Positions 42,049 through 50,647 of a stretch of DNA of 64,000 bases are shown in pieces (within the stretch, counting starts at the first letter, position 1; every line of letters starts with the position of its first letter). The DNA is from Phycisphaeraceae bacterium. Lineage in GTDB: Bacteria; Planctomycetota; Phycisphaerae; Phycisphaerales; Phycisphaeraceae. The notes under the pieces were generated by a model. The model made no database searches. It was not told where the DNA came from and worked only from the letters and a program-made list of their open reading frames with translations. The position numbers and the translations under genes are program-made. Where the stretch lies: contig JADZCD010000057.1 of assembly GCA_020851735.1 (NCBI GenBank), positions 1 to 64,000 on the forward strand. The letters run 5' to 3'.

Positions 42049-43170
42049 TTATTTGATCTGCCCTGCGAATTTAGCGCTGGTGTGTTCCACTTCCTTCAAA
42101 AACCCATCCGCCTCCGCCGCCGAAGCAAACGGCTGGCCAATCGTAAACCACAATCCGCGCGGGCCGAGCGCTTCGAGGATGGCCAGCGCTTGCCCCGGCT
42201 CATCGCACATCACCTGGCTGGATTTGCCGGCTGCCTGGATGCGGCGATAAACGTCCACCCAGCGCGTCACGGGATGATTGCCGGCCCCGTAGACGTATTG
42301 AATCGCCTGCAGTTGGGGGATGGAAAGCAGCAGGTCCAGATGTCGCACGGCCGCGGGCCCGTCGAGGTGGAAGATGCTCCGCTCGGCCGACTGCACCAGC
42401 TCCACAATCGTGGGCAAAATCACTTCCGCGGCGATCCGCGGCGACACCATGGCCCAAAAATCACAGCAGGAAATATTGCTCGGGCCCTGGTGATAGCAGG
42501 GAATCCACGACGTGCCGCCGAACCCCGCGGGTAAGAGCATGGCGTGGCTGCGATGGTAGGTTTCAATGACGCCTTGAAGCACGTGGTGGGCAGCTTGGGC
42601 GATCAGGTCGGGGTGATCTAAGAGATCCATGCAGAGCAGTTGCGGATCGCGCAGGGCTGCCAGCGTGTCGAACGTGTCGTGGATGTCGGTGTACCCCACG
42701 ATATACCGGCCCTGGCATTTTTCGATGGCGATCTTGGTTTGGCGTTCGATCGACTGCCAATACGGGCTGTGGGCAAAGTCCGGCCGCGTCCGCAGGACTT
42801 TGGGCCAATCGCTTTGCGGGTCGTGCACGATCGGCTTGGACCAACTGGTGTACGACGAATCGTCGGAAAACTCCAGCGGGCAGCCGTAGAGCGTGGCCAC
42901 CAGCTCCGGGCCGACGTTGGGCATGACGATGGGAAACCCGTCGCCGTAAGGCCGCATGCACGCGACCTTGGCGATGGTTTCGTCCACGCGGAATTCCGCA
43001 TCCAGCCATTTTTCGCGGACGCTCGCGTGCGTGGAGATCGGCCCGTCGTACGCCTGAGCCGACTCCAGATAGATCGTCACCGGCGGGCGGTCGAGCACCT
43101 CGCCCAGCCACCAGGCTTCAAATCGCTGGACGGTTCGCGGGAAGTCGGGCTTGGCGAGTAATTCGATCAT
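42049..43170 (-). CDS. UroD-superfamily protein without the HxC zinc motif
   Basis: A 373-residue TIM-barrel protein similar to proteins often labelled trimethylamine corrinoid protein-like in planctomycetes. The signature is SIFHLDGPAAVRHLDLLL followed by IQYVYG. Where methyltransferase relatives, including the 11217-12314 gene here, have HxCG, this one has HLDG, so zinc-dependent methyl transfer is doubtful. The 5' end lies 48 bp from the glycerate kinase stop on the same strand. Real function unknown; a role in sugar-acid or glycan breakdown is only a contextual guess. Confidence 0.75.
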   Translation of the reverse strand: MIELLAKPDFPRTVQRFEAWWLGEVLDRPPVTIYLESAQAYDGPISTHASVREKWLDAEFRVDETIAKVACMRPYGDGFPIVMPNVGPELVATLYGCPLEFSDDSSYTSWSKPIVHDPQSDWPKVLRTRPDFAHSPYWQSIERQTKIAIEKCQGRYIVGYTDIHDTFDTLAALRDPQLLCMDLLDHPDLIAQAAHHVLQGVIETYHRSHAMLLPAGFGGTSWIPCYHQGPSNISCCDFWAMVSPRIAAEVILPTIVELVQSAERSIFHLDGPAAVRHLDLLLSIPQLQAIQYVYGAGNHPVTRWVDVYRRIQAAGKSSQVMCDEPGQALAILEALGPRGLWFTIGQPFASAAEADGFLKEVEHTSAKFAGQIK

Positions 43171-43218
43171 GGAACGAGCGCCTCCGCGGGAACAGCGGCG
43201 GATCTGATGCGGCGATGA

Positions 43219-44646
43219 TCATTTTGTCACGAGGATAACCGATAGATCGCAAAGGTTCGTGCCCGGGTGAGTGAAGTAGATGGCGTCGCCAAGGGTTTTG
43301 AGGGCGAAAGTGGCGTTGTGTTGTTTGATCTCCTTGACGAGGTCCAGTCCGAGTTGGCGGGCCCGGGCGAGCGTGCAGCCGTCGACAATTCCGCCGGCCG
43401 CGTCGGTCGGGCCGTCCGTGCCGTCGGTGCCGACGGAGGCGATGACGATGTGCGGGCTGGCGTCGATGTGGACTGCGGCGGTGAGGACGCATTCCTGATT
43501 CGGCCCGCCTTGGCCGTGGGCGCCATCCAGGCGGACGGTGGTTTCGCCGGTGACGATCAGCGCCGCCGGCGGCGCGACGGGTCGGCTGTTCTTGGCGATT
43601 TCCTTGGCGATGGCGGCGTAAAACATGCCGGCCTGGGCCGCGTCGCCTTGCAGAGTGGTGGCCAGGATCGTCGCGCTAAGGCCCAGCGTGCGGGCAGCCT
43701 GGCAGGCGGCCTGGGCGCTGGTCTGCGGGTCGGCCAGGATCAGCGTCTGCCAGAGAATGCCCAAGCGGGAAAAGTCGTCGGCTGTCAGGGCATGTCGGCA
43801 GGGATCAGCGGTTGTCAGATACCGCTGGACCGACTTGGGCAGACCTGCCCAAAGATCGCGTTGCTTTAGGATGTCCGCCAAGGCTCGCAGGCGCTGGTAA
43901 TCGTCCTGCTTAACGGGCACGCTGGGGCCCCAGCCGGCGTCCTTGGCGGCTGGATCGTCCCACCCGCGCGGGTAACGCCAGATGTCGTCTTCCACCACCA
44001 GGTTGACGACGCGCGCGGGGTGAATGTGTTCGGCCAGTTGCCCGCCCTGCAGCTGCGTGATCGCCGTGCGCAGGGCGTCGAGCAGTTGCACGTCCGCGCC
44101 GCTTTGCAGCAGGCATTGCGTGGCCTGTTGCACGTCGGGCAGGCTCAGTCCCTCGGCCGGCAGCGTGGTCAGGCTCGAGCAGCCGCCTTGCACGCAGACA
44201 AAGACCAGATCGCCTTCTTGCGCTTGTTTGGCCAGGCGAATCAGGCGGCGGGCGCTGTCGCTGGCGGCCTGGTCGGGAATCGGGTGCCCCGCTTCCAGAA
44301 CCTCTACGCGCTTAAGGCTGCGGACGTTGGCGCGGGCGGTGTCCATGGCGCCGAAATATTTCTCAATGACCACGCCCCCGCGGATGCGCTCGCCTAAAAC
44401 CTGCTCGAGTCCCGCGGCCAGTTGCGCGACGCCCTTGCCCGCGCCCAGGATGTAGATGTCGCGGATGTCTGCCAGCGGATACGACCGGTCGCCCACGCGC
44501 AGAACATTGGCTTCCATTCGCACCGCGTGGTTAACCAGTTGCACACCATCCAGCTGTTGCATCGCCTGGGCGATGATGTTCAGCGCCAGCGTGCGCCCGC
44601 GGACGTGGCCGTTGCTTAGCAGTTGGTCTCGGTTGCGGATGATCAT
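43219..44646 (-). CDS. Glycerate 2-kinase family protein (GckA/TtuD, MOFRL)
   Basis: It would phosphorylate D-glycerate to 2-phosphoglycerate. The 475-residue length fits the class II glycerate kinase family. Landmarks are IYILGAGKGVAQLAAGLE, GGVVIEKYFG, EAGHPIPD, the nucleotide loop CVQGGCSSLTTLPAEG (the family usually has GGGSAL), LQGGQLA, and the C-terminal MOFRL block GTDGTDGPTDAAGGIVD and FTHPGTNLCDLSVILV. The changed GGCSS loop suggests an altered substrate or rate. The enolase homologue lies 40 bp upstream in the same direction; together they could form glycerate to 2-phosphoglycerate to PEP. Confidence 0.82.
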   Translation of the reverse strand: MIIRNRDQLLSNGHVRGRTLALNIIAQAMQQLDGVQLVNHAVRMEANVLRVGDRSYPLADIRDIYILGAGKGVAQLAAGLEQVLGERIRGGVVIEKYFGAMDTARANVRSLKRVEVLEAGHPIPDQAASDSARRLIRLAKQAQEGDLVFVCVQGGCSSLTTLPAEGLSLPDVQQATQCLLQSGADVQLLDALRTAITQLQGGQLAEHIHPARVVNLVVEDDIWRYPRGWDDPAAKDAGWGPSVPVKQDDYQRLRALADILKQRDLWAGLPKSVQRYLTTADPCRHALTADDFSRLGILWQTLILADPQTSAQAACQAARTLGLSATILATTLQGDAAQAGMFYAAIAKEIAKNSRPVAPPAALIVTGETTVRLDGAHGQGGPNQECVLTAAVHIDASPHIVIASVGTDGTDGPTDAAGGIVDGCTLARARQLGLDLVKEIKQHNATFALKTLGDAIYFTHPGTNLCDLSVILVTK

Positions 44647-44686
44647 TGGCGCTATCGGCTGCGTGACTTGGCGCAGCGGGAACGGG

Positions 44687-45979
44687 TTAGAAGAATCGCT
44701 CGAGCACCTGTTTGCCTCGGTACACCGCCCGGTCGCCTAAGTGATCGATGATGCGGGAGAATTCGTTGAGGTTCGACTCGCCGCGGGAATGCGCGCCTGC
44801 CAGCTTGCCCTGGCCTAGGTTCTGCCCCACGCACAGGTGGGGGATGTACGGATCCCACAATTCCCCCGAACGCGGGGAAATGACCATGCCGTAACCCACT
44901 TGCTTGGCCAGCCGGATGGTCTCGTAGGTTTCAGTCAGCGTGCCGACCTGATTGGGCTTGATGACCAAGGCGTTGGCTGCGCCCATCTTGGCGCCCTTGG
45001 CCAGCATGGACGCTTTGGTGACGAATAAGTCGTCGCCGACGAGTTGGACTTTCTTACCTAAGCGGTCGGTGAGCGTTTTCCAGCCGTCCCAATCTTCTTC
45101 GTAGAGGCAGTCTTCCATGCTGACGATCGGATACGCCCGGCAGAGGGCTTGGAGGCGATCGATCATCTGCCCCGGCGTGAGCACCTGTTTATCCGCCTGC
45201 AGGTGATATTTGCCGTCGCTATAGAGCTGGCTGGCGGCGATGTCCAGGTAAAACCCAAAGTCCTCGCCGGGGGTAAAGCCCTCGTCTTTCATGAACTGAA
45301 CAAGGGTTGCGAGGGCTTCTTCATTCGAGTCAAAGCGTGCCACGGAGCTGCCGGCCACGTCCTTGTTGCGGGGCGAGGGCTGGCCGGAGCGTTTGGCCAA
45401 CAGTTCCGTCAGCCGACGATAGATGCCCAGCGTGGCCAGGTAGCCTTCGCGATAGGTGCGTGCCGAAAGGGGAATCAAGGCGAATTCCTGAAAATCGCTG
45501 ACCGCCCCGCCGACGTAGGCCGGCCCGGCGAACATCATGTAGACAAAGCAAAGGGGAATTTCGCAGCCGCCCCCCATCTGCACATAGAGCGGCACGCGCC
45601 GGGAGTTGGCAGCCGCTTTAGCAGCGGCCAGGGAGGTGGCGATGACGGCGTTGCCACCGAGGCGCGAGCGATCGGCCGTGCCGTCGAGTTCGATCAGCGT
45701 GCGGTCGATGTCTTCCTGGTCAGCCGCGGGTTTGCCTTGGAGGCGGGCGGCGATTTCGGTGTTGACGTTGCGAATGGCCCGGAAGACGCCCAGGCCGTTG
45801 AAGTAGCTCTTGTCGCCGTCCTTGAGGTCCACCGGTTCGTGAATGCCGCGCGACGTGCCGCCGGGCGCGGTGGCCCGGCCATAGCTGCCGTCATCCAAAA
45901 GGATGTCGACTTCGACGGTGGGCAGGCCTTTTTCGTTGATCACTTCCCGGGCCAGGACTTTTTGGATTCGCGCGGACAT
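44687..45979 (-). CDS. Enolase homologue lacking several catalytic residues
   Basis: A 430-residue protein alignable to enolase from end to end. Retained are the metal ligands (LDIAAS, SMEDCL, GDDLFVT), the base Lys in VIKPNQVGTLTET and the late Lys in GQGK. Lost are the general-acid segment VGDEGG (here VAGSSVARFD), the GGxHA His (here AGPAYVGG) and the essential His of SHRSGE (here SPRSGELWD). Normal 2-phosphoglycerate dehydration is therefore unlikely, and a different acid-sugar phosphate or a non-enzymatic role is possible. The start at ATG 45979 matches MSARIQKVLAREV; the frame is open upstream to 46249 without homology. It is encoded with the glycerate kinase. Confidence 0.85.
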   Translation of the reverse strand: MSARIQKVLAREVINEKGLPTVEVDILLDDGSYGRATAPGGTSRGIHEPVDLKDGDKSYFNGLGVFRAIRNVNTEIAARLQGKPAADQEDIDRTLIELDGTADRSRLGGNAVIATSLAAAKAAANSRRVPLYVQMGGGCEIPLCFVYMMFAGPAYVGGAVSDFQEFALIPLSARTYREGYLATLGIYRRLTELLAKRSGQPSPRNKDVAGSSVARFDSNEEALATLVQFMKDEGFTPGEDFGFYLDIAASQLYSDGKYHLQADKQVLTPGQMIDRLQALCRAYPIVSMEDCLYEEDWDGWKTLTDRLGKKVQLVGDDLFVTKASMLAKGAKMGAANALVIKPNQVGTLTETYETIRLAKQVGYGMVISPRSGELWDPYIPHLCVGQNLGQGKLAGAHSRGESNLNEFSRIIDHLGDRAVYRGKQVLERFF

Positions 45980-46241
45980 ACAGGGCTGGTCTTTCGTGTG
46001 AGTTGTGCGGATGTCGAATCCGACCGGTACGCAGGGCAGATCGAGTCTTGTATGGCTGATTGACGCGATCAGTTGGGCAAGATAGTAGCAATCTCTCTTG
46101 AGAGTTACCAAGTTGGCGAAATCGTCAAGCGATTGGCGTTTTAGGCTAAGAGAATGAATGGCTAAAGGATGGATGAATGACAATGGCCGGCTCAATTTGT
46201 CGGCCGGGAACGGCGCAGATGAAAGCGTGGAGCGATCGGTG

Positions 46242-47387
46242 CTACGCACGCCAGCGGACGCCCGCCATGAGCCAGGCAGCGCCGACGACGATCAGGGCCA
46301 CGCCGGTCGGTTCGGGAATGGGCACGCTCCAGGAATTCTGCCAGACCAGCGTCGGCACGCCGTCGTTCCATGCCAGGGGCAGGAAGATGTTTCGTCCCGT
46401 GCCGAATCCGGTCCATTGGCTGTAGCGATCGCCGACGTAGAGATAGGTTGTGCCGTCCGGCCCAGCCACGGGAATGATGAAATCGTGCTGGGTGTTGAAG
46501 GAGTCCATCGAGAAGGGATCGGTAGCCAGCCACTGCAGGCTCGACCACGGGCCGGCGAGGTTTTCAGCGGTGGCGTATTTGGTGGCCGAGGAATTCCAGC
46601 CCGCCAGTCCGGAGCTGAACCAGTAATACAGGCCGTCCTTCTTAATGATGTGCGAACCTTCGCGCGAGGAGTGTTCGCGCGGTGGCCAGTCCGGCTCGCC
46701 ATTGACGTTGCGAAAGCCCTCGTAAACTTTCGCCTGCACGGCCGTGAAGTCGGGGGTTAGTTCATAGATAGCCAGGCTGCGGTTGCGGTATTTGACGCCA
46801 AGGATGTCGTCGTCCATGGTGGCCAAAAGATAGGCGCGGTCGCCTTCCTGGTAGACGGAGATGTCGCCGGCGGAGCGCGCGGGTTCAGGGTATTGGACGT
46901 TGGCGCGGTGGTAGACGCCGTCGATGGTGTCCGCCACGGCAAAGCCGATCTTGTGCCGCTCCCAGTTGGGCCCGTCAGCCTCGAACACGCAGACGTATTG
47001 GCCGGTGTCCGGCTGGCGGATCAGGCTGGGGCGGCCGGCCCACCAGATGTCGGAGAACTCGCCGGTGCGGCGGATGATGGTCTTGACGAAATTCCAGCTG
47101 GCCAGGTCCTTGGAGGCGTAGAGGTTGATCTGGCCGGTGTGCCCGGGGGCGGTGTCGTAGCCGACCCAGTAGAAGGTGTCGCCTTCCTGGATCATGTTTC
47201 CGCCGTTGTTGTAGATCGGCTGCCCGGCGGTGTCGTACCAGACTGAGCCGTTCTGGATCACGCTTGCAAGGTCCGTGCGGGCCAGCGCCACGATAGCCAG
47301 GGCAAGGCACCACCACATTCCAGCCCGGGTTGTCGAAAGCAGGGGGTGGCGGCGGCTGGTTGGGGTGCTCATCGGCTTATTACGCAT
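46242..47387 (-). CDS. PEP-CTERM protein with GH43-like beta-propeller
   Basis: A 381-residue secreted protein. The N-terminus has a signal peptide (WWCLALAIVALARTDLA, about 25-42). The body matches five-bladed GH43/GH32-type propellers: IYNNGGNMIQEGDTFYWVGYD, INLYASKDLASWNFV, WWAGRPSLI, SREGSHIIKKDGLYYWFSS and TQHDFIIPV. The C-terminus IPEPTGVALIVVG plus WRA is a PEP-CTERM signal. It is probably a cell-surface arabinan- or xylan-active or binding protein. Start at 47387 or at the ATG five codons in. Confidence 0.83.
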   Translation of the reverse strand: MRNKPMSTPTSRRHPLLSTTRAGMWWCLALAIVALARTDLASVIQNGSVWYDTAGQPIYNNGGNMIQEGDTFYWVGYDTAPGHTGQINLYASKDLASWNFVKTIIRRTGEFSDIWWAGRPSLIRQPDTGQYVCVFEADGPNWERHKIGFAVADTIDGVYHRANVQYPEPARSAGDISVYQEGDRAYLLATMDDDILGVKYRNRSLAIYELTPDFTAVQAKVYEGFRNVNGEPDWPPREHSSREGSHIIKKDGLYYWFSSGLAGWNSSATKYATAENLAGPWSSLQWLATDPFSMDSFNTQHDFIIPVAGPDGTTYLYVGDRYSQWTGFGTGRNIFLPLAWNDGVPTLVWQNSWSVPIPEPTGVALIVVGAAWLMAGVRWRA

Positions 47388-47511
47388 CGAAGAAAGTGGC
47401 TTTAGGCCATTCTAGCGCCACGGCCATTCACGACAAGAAAATGCGGGGATTTTCTTTAGATCGGAAGGGGGAGGGGGGGGAAATCGGATCAAATGTGCAG
47501 CGGGGGCTGCG

Positions 47512-47940
47512 CTACTGATCCGGCGTGACGGCATTCTTCTGGGCATCAATTGGAGTCGGCAGCGGATTGAGCAGATCAAAGCTGGTGGGTGTCGGCTCAA
47601 ACGGTGGGAACTGAAGTTCCGATGGCTGCTTCTGAATCGGCAACTGCGGGTGCGAGGGGAAATCGCGTGGCAAGTCGCTGCGCAGCGTACGATAGCTGCC
47701 GCGCTTTCGCGCCAGCGACTGCTCGCCGACGTCGTACACGTCCAGATAGACATAAGGTCCGTCCGATTCGCGGTAATCCAGGTGATAGAGCGCGTAGCGT
47801 TCCTGGTCATAAAGCCGCAGAAATCGGCCTGGCGAAACGTCTTCGACAAAGAGCTTGTTGGCTGTGCAGGAGGGGAGAAGGAGCAATACCAGCAGCAGGA
47901 CGGCGCGGCGGAGGGGGGAGTAGTTAAGAGTGAACGCCAT
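47512..47940 (-). CDS. Small lipoprotein of unknown function
   Basis: A 142-residue protein with a lipoprotein signal (LLLVLLLLPSC, Cys25), then a short mature domain rich in Tyr, Asp and Arg (YDQERYALYHLDYRESDGPYVYLDVYDVG) and a Pro-rich C-terminus. I recognise no family. It is the third in a row of three small minus-strand genes separated by R11 repeats. Confidence 0.7.
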   Translation of the reverse strand: MAFTLNYSPLRRAVLLLVLLLLPSCTANKLFVEDVSPGRFLRLYDQERYALYHLDYRESDGPYVYLDVYDVGEQSLARKRGSYRTLRSDLPRDFPSHPQLPIQKQPSELQFPPFEPTPTSFDLLNPLPTPIDAQKNAVTPDQ

Positions 47941-47970
47941 AGCGAAGTGTTCCCTTGGGAAAATCGATCT

Positions 47971-48001
47971 GGGGCACGCTGCGCTTAGCCCCAGCCACCC
48001 G
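47971..48001. repeat. R11 repeat, copy 1 (inverted)
   Basis: GGGGCACGCTGCGCTTAGCC and CCAGCCACCC match, as reverse complement, the R11 copies at 48614 and 49150. GGGGC and GCCCC ends can pair. Confidence 0.8.
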
Positions 48002-48008
48002 TCACCAG

Positions 48009-48518
48009 CTAATCCTTGTTATCTCCTTGGGCTGGCACCTTAATAAGTGGGACTTCGAGTGCCCTCACGCCGTCGAAGCTGAGCATGTACACAACGTCAT
48101 CGTTCCAACTGACATAAAAGGGGTCACCATTTAGCATCAGTTCGAGTGCTTTGCGTGCGATCCGCTTTTTGTCGTCCAACGTCAGACTAAGATTGTCCAA
48201 CATGTAGGCGACTGCGTTGAGTGAACTCGCTGTGCCACCGCTCCGATAATCAGGCGATCTACGTAAGAGCCAAGACTTCCAGACGAACTGCCACTGCGGT
48301 GAATCGGTCTTGACGCCAAGCTGCTGTTCGACGAATTGGCTGAAATGCGTCGACTGTATCTTTTCTGATACGACTAATCCTGCATAGATATGACGATATC
48401 GTAATTGGCCGGTCAGGACGTCCACATCCAGTCGGTAAGTGTATTGATCTACGGCAAACAACAAGATCAGGAGCGTTAAAGGAACCGATAAGGCGATGAG
48501 TAGTGCTTTTCTCGACAT
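48009..48518 (-). CDS. Single-pass membrane protein of unknown function
   Basis: A 169-residue protein with an N-terminal membrane anchor (ALLIALSVPLTLLILLFAV, residues 4-22) and a soluble domain starting DQYTYRLDVDVLTGQLRYRHI. I do not recognise it. ATG 48518 is chosen because it begins just before the anchor; 25 further codons are open upstream. It is flanked by R11 repeats on both sides. Confidence 0.65.
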   Translation of the reverse strand: MSRKALLIALSVPLTLLILLFAVDQYTYRLDVDVLTGQLRYRHIYAGLVVSEKIQSTHFSQFVEQQLGVKTDSPQWQFVWKSWLLRRSPDYRSGGTASSLNAVAYMLDNLSLTLDDKKRIARKALELMLNGDPFYVSWNDDVVYMLSFDGVRALEVPLIKVPAQGDNKD

Positions 48519-48613
48519 CCAAATTTTGTGGCTTGCGGTCAATGCTTGGCTTCCCTCAAAGAATTGCGATGGCCTGTTGGCAACGAACGTCATCTGGGGC
48601 TACGGCGCAACGG

Positions 48614-48649
48614 CCGGGTGGCTGGGGCTAAGGCGTAGCCGTGCCCCTA
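48614..48649. repeat. R11 repeat, copy 2
   Basis: GGGTGGCTGGGGCTAAGGCG then TAGCCGTGCCCC; GGGGC and GCCCC as well as GGCTA and TAGCC can pair. Confidence 0.82.
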
Positions 48650-48666
48650 GACACGCATTCGGCCAA

Positions 48667-49113
48667 TTAGTTTCCTGACGTCTCGATGGTTTTCGTGATT
48701 TCATTGCCCGACGAGTCTTTCACGATTTGTACCGCGCCCTCCAACAGGTAATAAGCAACGGAAAAAGTACCGGGCGCGACATTGGTTTGAACAGGCAAAT
48801 CTTCCTCGCCCGGCTCCAGAGGCCGGCGGTAGAAGGAGGGGTGATAGTCCACCAGGGTGGCTTCTATGGTTATCCGTTGTGACTCAAGGTCCGATGGCCA
48901 ACGGTTGACTTTGCCGCAAAAATGGAATGTCGCAAAATCACCGTGAAGATGCCATCCATCTTTAAATGAATAGGCTACTCCTACGACGCGGATGCGTTTG
49001 CCGATGTTGTTTTGCAGGTCCGTTTCCGAAGTCGGGACAATGCAAGACAGGTGGGCAGGGGCTGGCGGAACAGCACAGGCGGACATGAGAGCAATTGATA
49101 GGGCCAAAGCCAT
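48667..49113 (-). CDS. Small lipoprotein of unknown function
   Basis: A 148-residue protein from ATG 49113, with a short lipoprotein-like leader MALALSIALMSAC and further Cys residues in LSCIVP and FHFCG. The leader lacks positive charge, so the true start may be a non-ATG codon upstream (the frame is open to 49314). The mature part has KRIRVVGVAYSFKDGWH and an RITIEATLVDYH segment like a small OB-fold. No function can be given. It lies between two R11 copies. Confidence 0.6.
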   Translation of the reverse strand: MALALSIALMSACAVPPAPAHLSCIVPTSETDLQNNIGKRIRVVGVAYSFKDGWHLHGDFATFHFCGKVNRWPSDLESQRITIEATLVDYHPSFYRRPLEPGEEDLPVQTNVAPGTFSVAYYLLEGAVQIVKDSSGNEITKTIETSGN

Positions 49114-49149
49114 GATGCTGGAAGCAGAAGAATAACGACATGACAGCGG

Positions 49150-49182
49150 CTGGGTGGCTGGGGCTAAGGCGTAACCGTGCCC
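49150..49182. repeat. R11 repeat, copy 3
   Basis: GGGTGGCTGGGGCTAAGGCG then TAACCGTGCCCC; it differs from copy 2 by one base in this block. Confidence 0.82.
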
Positions 49183-49365
49183 CAGGTTCATTGGGGGCCT
49201 GACGTTTTGCCGCTCGGTTGTCTGATTATTTCTGCCCACGAATTGCCCCCGGAAAGAAAGGGATGGGATTTTGCCGACTATTCTAACACCCGACGGCCGG
49301 ACGCCACACAGCATTGTCCGGGAGTGTGGCGTGCTGTGGGCGAAAACGGATGCCGCAATTTAACA

Positions 49366-49399
49366 CACACAGCACCCTGCGGGCTGCTGTGTGGCACCC
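49366..49399. repeat. R7 hairpin (CACACAGCA...TGCTGTGTG, then GCACCC)
   Basis: A perfect 9-bp stem with loop CCCTGCGGGC. A looser related sequence lies at about 49302-49340. Confidence 0.85.
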
Positions 49400-49505
49400 C
49401 TACCCCCTACCCCATACCCCATACCCCATTTCACAACCGCGCGGACAGCCCCAGGCCCACCAACCCCACTGGCGATGGACAGGTGCGACGATGAGTCGTC
49501 GACTC

Positions 49506-50312
49506 TCACTTGCCCCCCACCGCCTTAAAGAACGTATACGAAAACGTGCCGTCGTCCTGGGCTGTGCGGTAGAGGTCGGCTATGCCCTGATCCCACGTCG
49601 TTTCGTCGACCAGTCCAGCTGCCAGGGCGCCGTCGCGGGCGCCTTCCACCATGGCGGTGAAGGTTTTTTTCGTAAACCCGTCGACCATCTGCGGCCGGCT
49701 GGCGTCGGCGTAAACCATGCGCGGCGACACGCGCACGTTTTTCACTCCCGCCCGCGTTAGAAGCGGGTAAAGCTCCCGCCCGATCAGGGCGTTGCCCCCG
49801 TTTTGAGCTTGCAGATCGACCAGGCACTGGATCGCCCGCAGCGCGTGGGCACTGTCGGGATGAAAAAACGCTGACCCGTGATCGCCTTCGATGACCGTCA
49901 GCGTGCCACCGGGTTTGAGAACGCCAAGCAGCTTCCGCACCGCTGTCAGCGGATCGGCTAAGTGTTCGAGCACGAAGCAGACAAAGACGTGATCGAAGCT
50001 GGCGGGGGCGAAGGGGAGATTAAAAACGTCGGCCGGCATGAAGGTGACGTGGCTGAACCCGGCTGCCTCCACGCGCCTCTTGGCCTGGGTCAGGGAGTCG
50101 GGCGAAATGTCGATGCTGGTGATGCGGGCGCGGGGACTGTTTTTCGCCAGCGTGACTGTCTGCGCGCCGACGCCGCAACCGGCTTCCAGAACGAGGTTGC
50201 CGGGGGGATAGGCTGTGTCGTGGTGGAGGAGTTCGACGAGCGTCTGGGCTTGATCAACCAGCCGCGTCGCTTCCTTGGGCGAGTAGCCATGCACGTAATC
50301 TGTGTCAGTCAT
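49506..50312 (-). CDS. Class I SAM-dependent methyltransferase
   Basis: A 268-residue UbiE/MenG-like methyltransferase. Motif I is LVLEAGCGVGAQTVTLAK, followed by ITSIDISPDSL, MPADVFNLPFAPASFDHVFVCFVLEHL and the post-motif LKPGGTLTVIEGD. The substrate is unknown. ATG 50312 gives a normal N-terminus (MTDTDYVHGYSP); the open frame upstream is Pro-rich sequence encoded by G-rich intergenic DNA and is not counted. No neighbouring pathway is obvious. Confidence 0.87.
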   Translation of the reverse strand: MTDTDYVHGYSPKEATRLVDQAQTLVELLHHDTAYPPGNLVLEAGCGVGAQTVTLAKNSPRARITSIDISPDSLTQAKRRVEAAGFSHVTFMPADVFNLPFAPASFDHVFVCFVLEHLADPLTAVRKLLGVLKPGGTLTVIEGDHGSAFFHPDSAHALRAIQCLVDLQAQNGGNALIGRELYPLLTRAGVKNVRVSPRMVYADASRPQMVDGFTKKTFTAMVEGARDGALAAGLVDETTWDQGIADLYRTAQDDGTFSYTFFKAVGGK

Positions 50313-50647
50313 GAATCGCTCCGCGTCGGGGGCGTTTGGTTTGCGTGTGAAATTGATGGCTGACGGAAGCAGCAGCATACCTCGCGGCAGGTTTTGATTG
50401 GCAGCGGGAGGGGGGGCGAGGGGGTGACGAGGGGGGTGGCGAGGGGGGGATGGTGGGGGCGGGGCATCCGGGCCTGAAGGGCCCGGCTTGGCGGGCCTTG
50501 GATTGTGGCGGGGGGAGGGGGCGTGGTTGCCGGATAGTGAACGCGATAGCTGAAAAAACAAAACCACGGAAAAGCTCAGATGAAAACCCTTAAAAAGTTC
50601 TCATCTAAGTTGATCCGCGGTTTTATTGATTAGAGAAGGCGAAAGCC
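50313..50647. other. Intergenic G-rich tract and flgM terminator
   Basis: 50400-50520 is a G-run-rich tract on the plus strand (GGGGGGCGAGGGGGTGACGA and similar) that could form G-quadruplexes. The flgM terminator follows at 50553-50624. No ORF is supported. Confidence 0.6.
50553..50624 (-). terminator. Large bipartite terminator hairpin of flgM
   Basis: Minus strand: AAAACCGCGGA pairs with TCCGTGGTTTT, and inside AGATGAGAAC pairs with GTTTTCATCT, followed by GTTTTTT. Unusually long for a rho-independent terminator; it may also be a repeat element. Confidence 0.75.
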
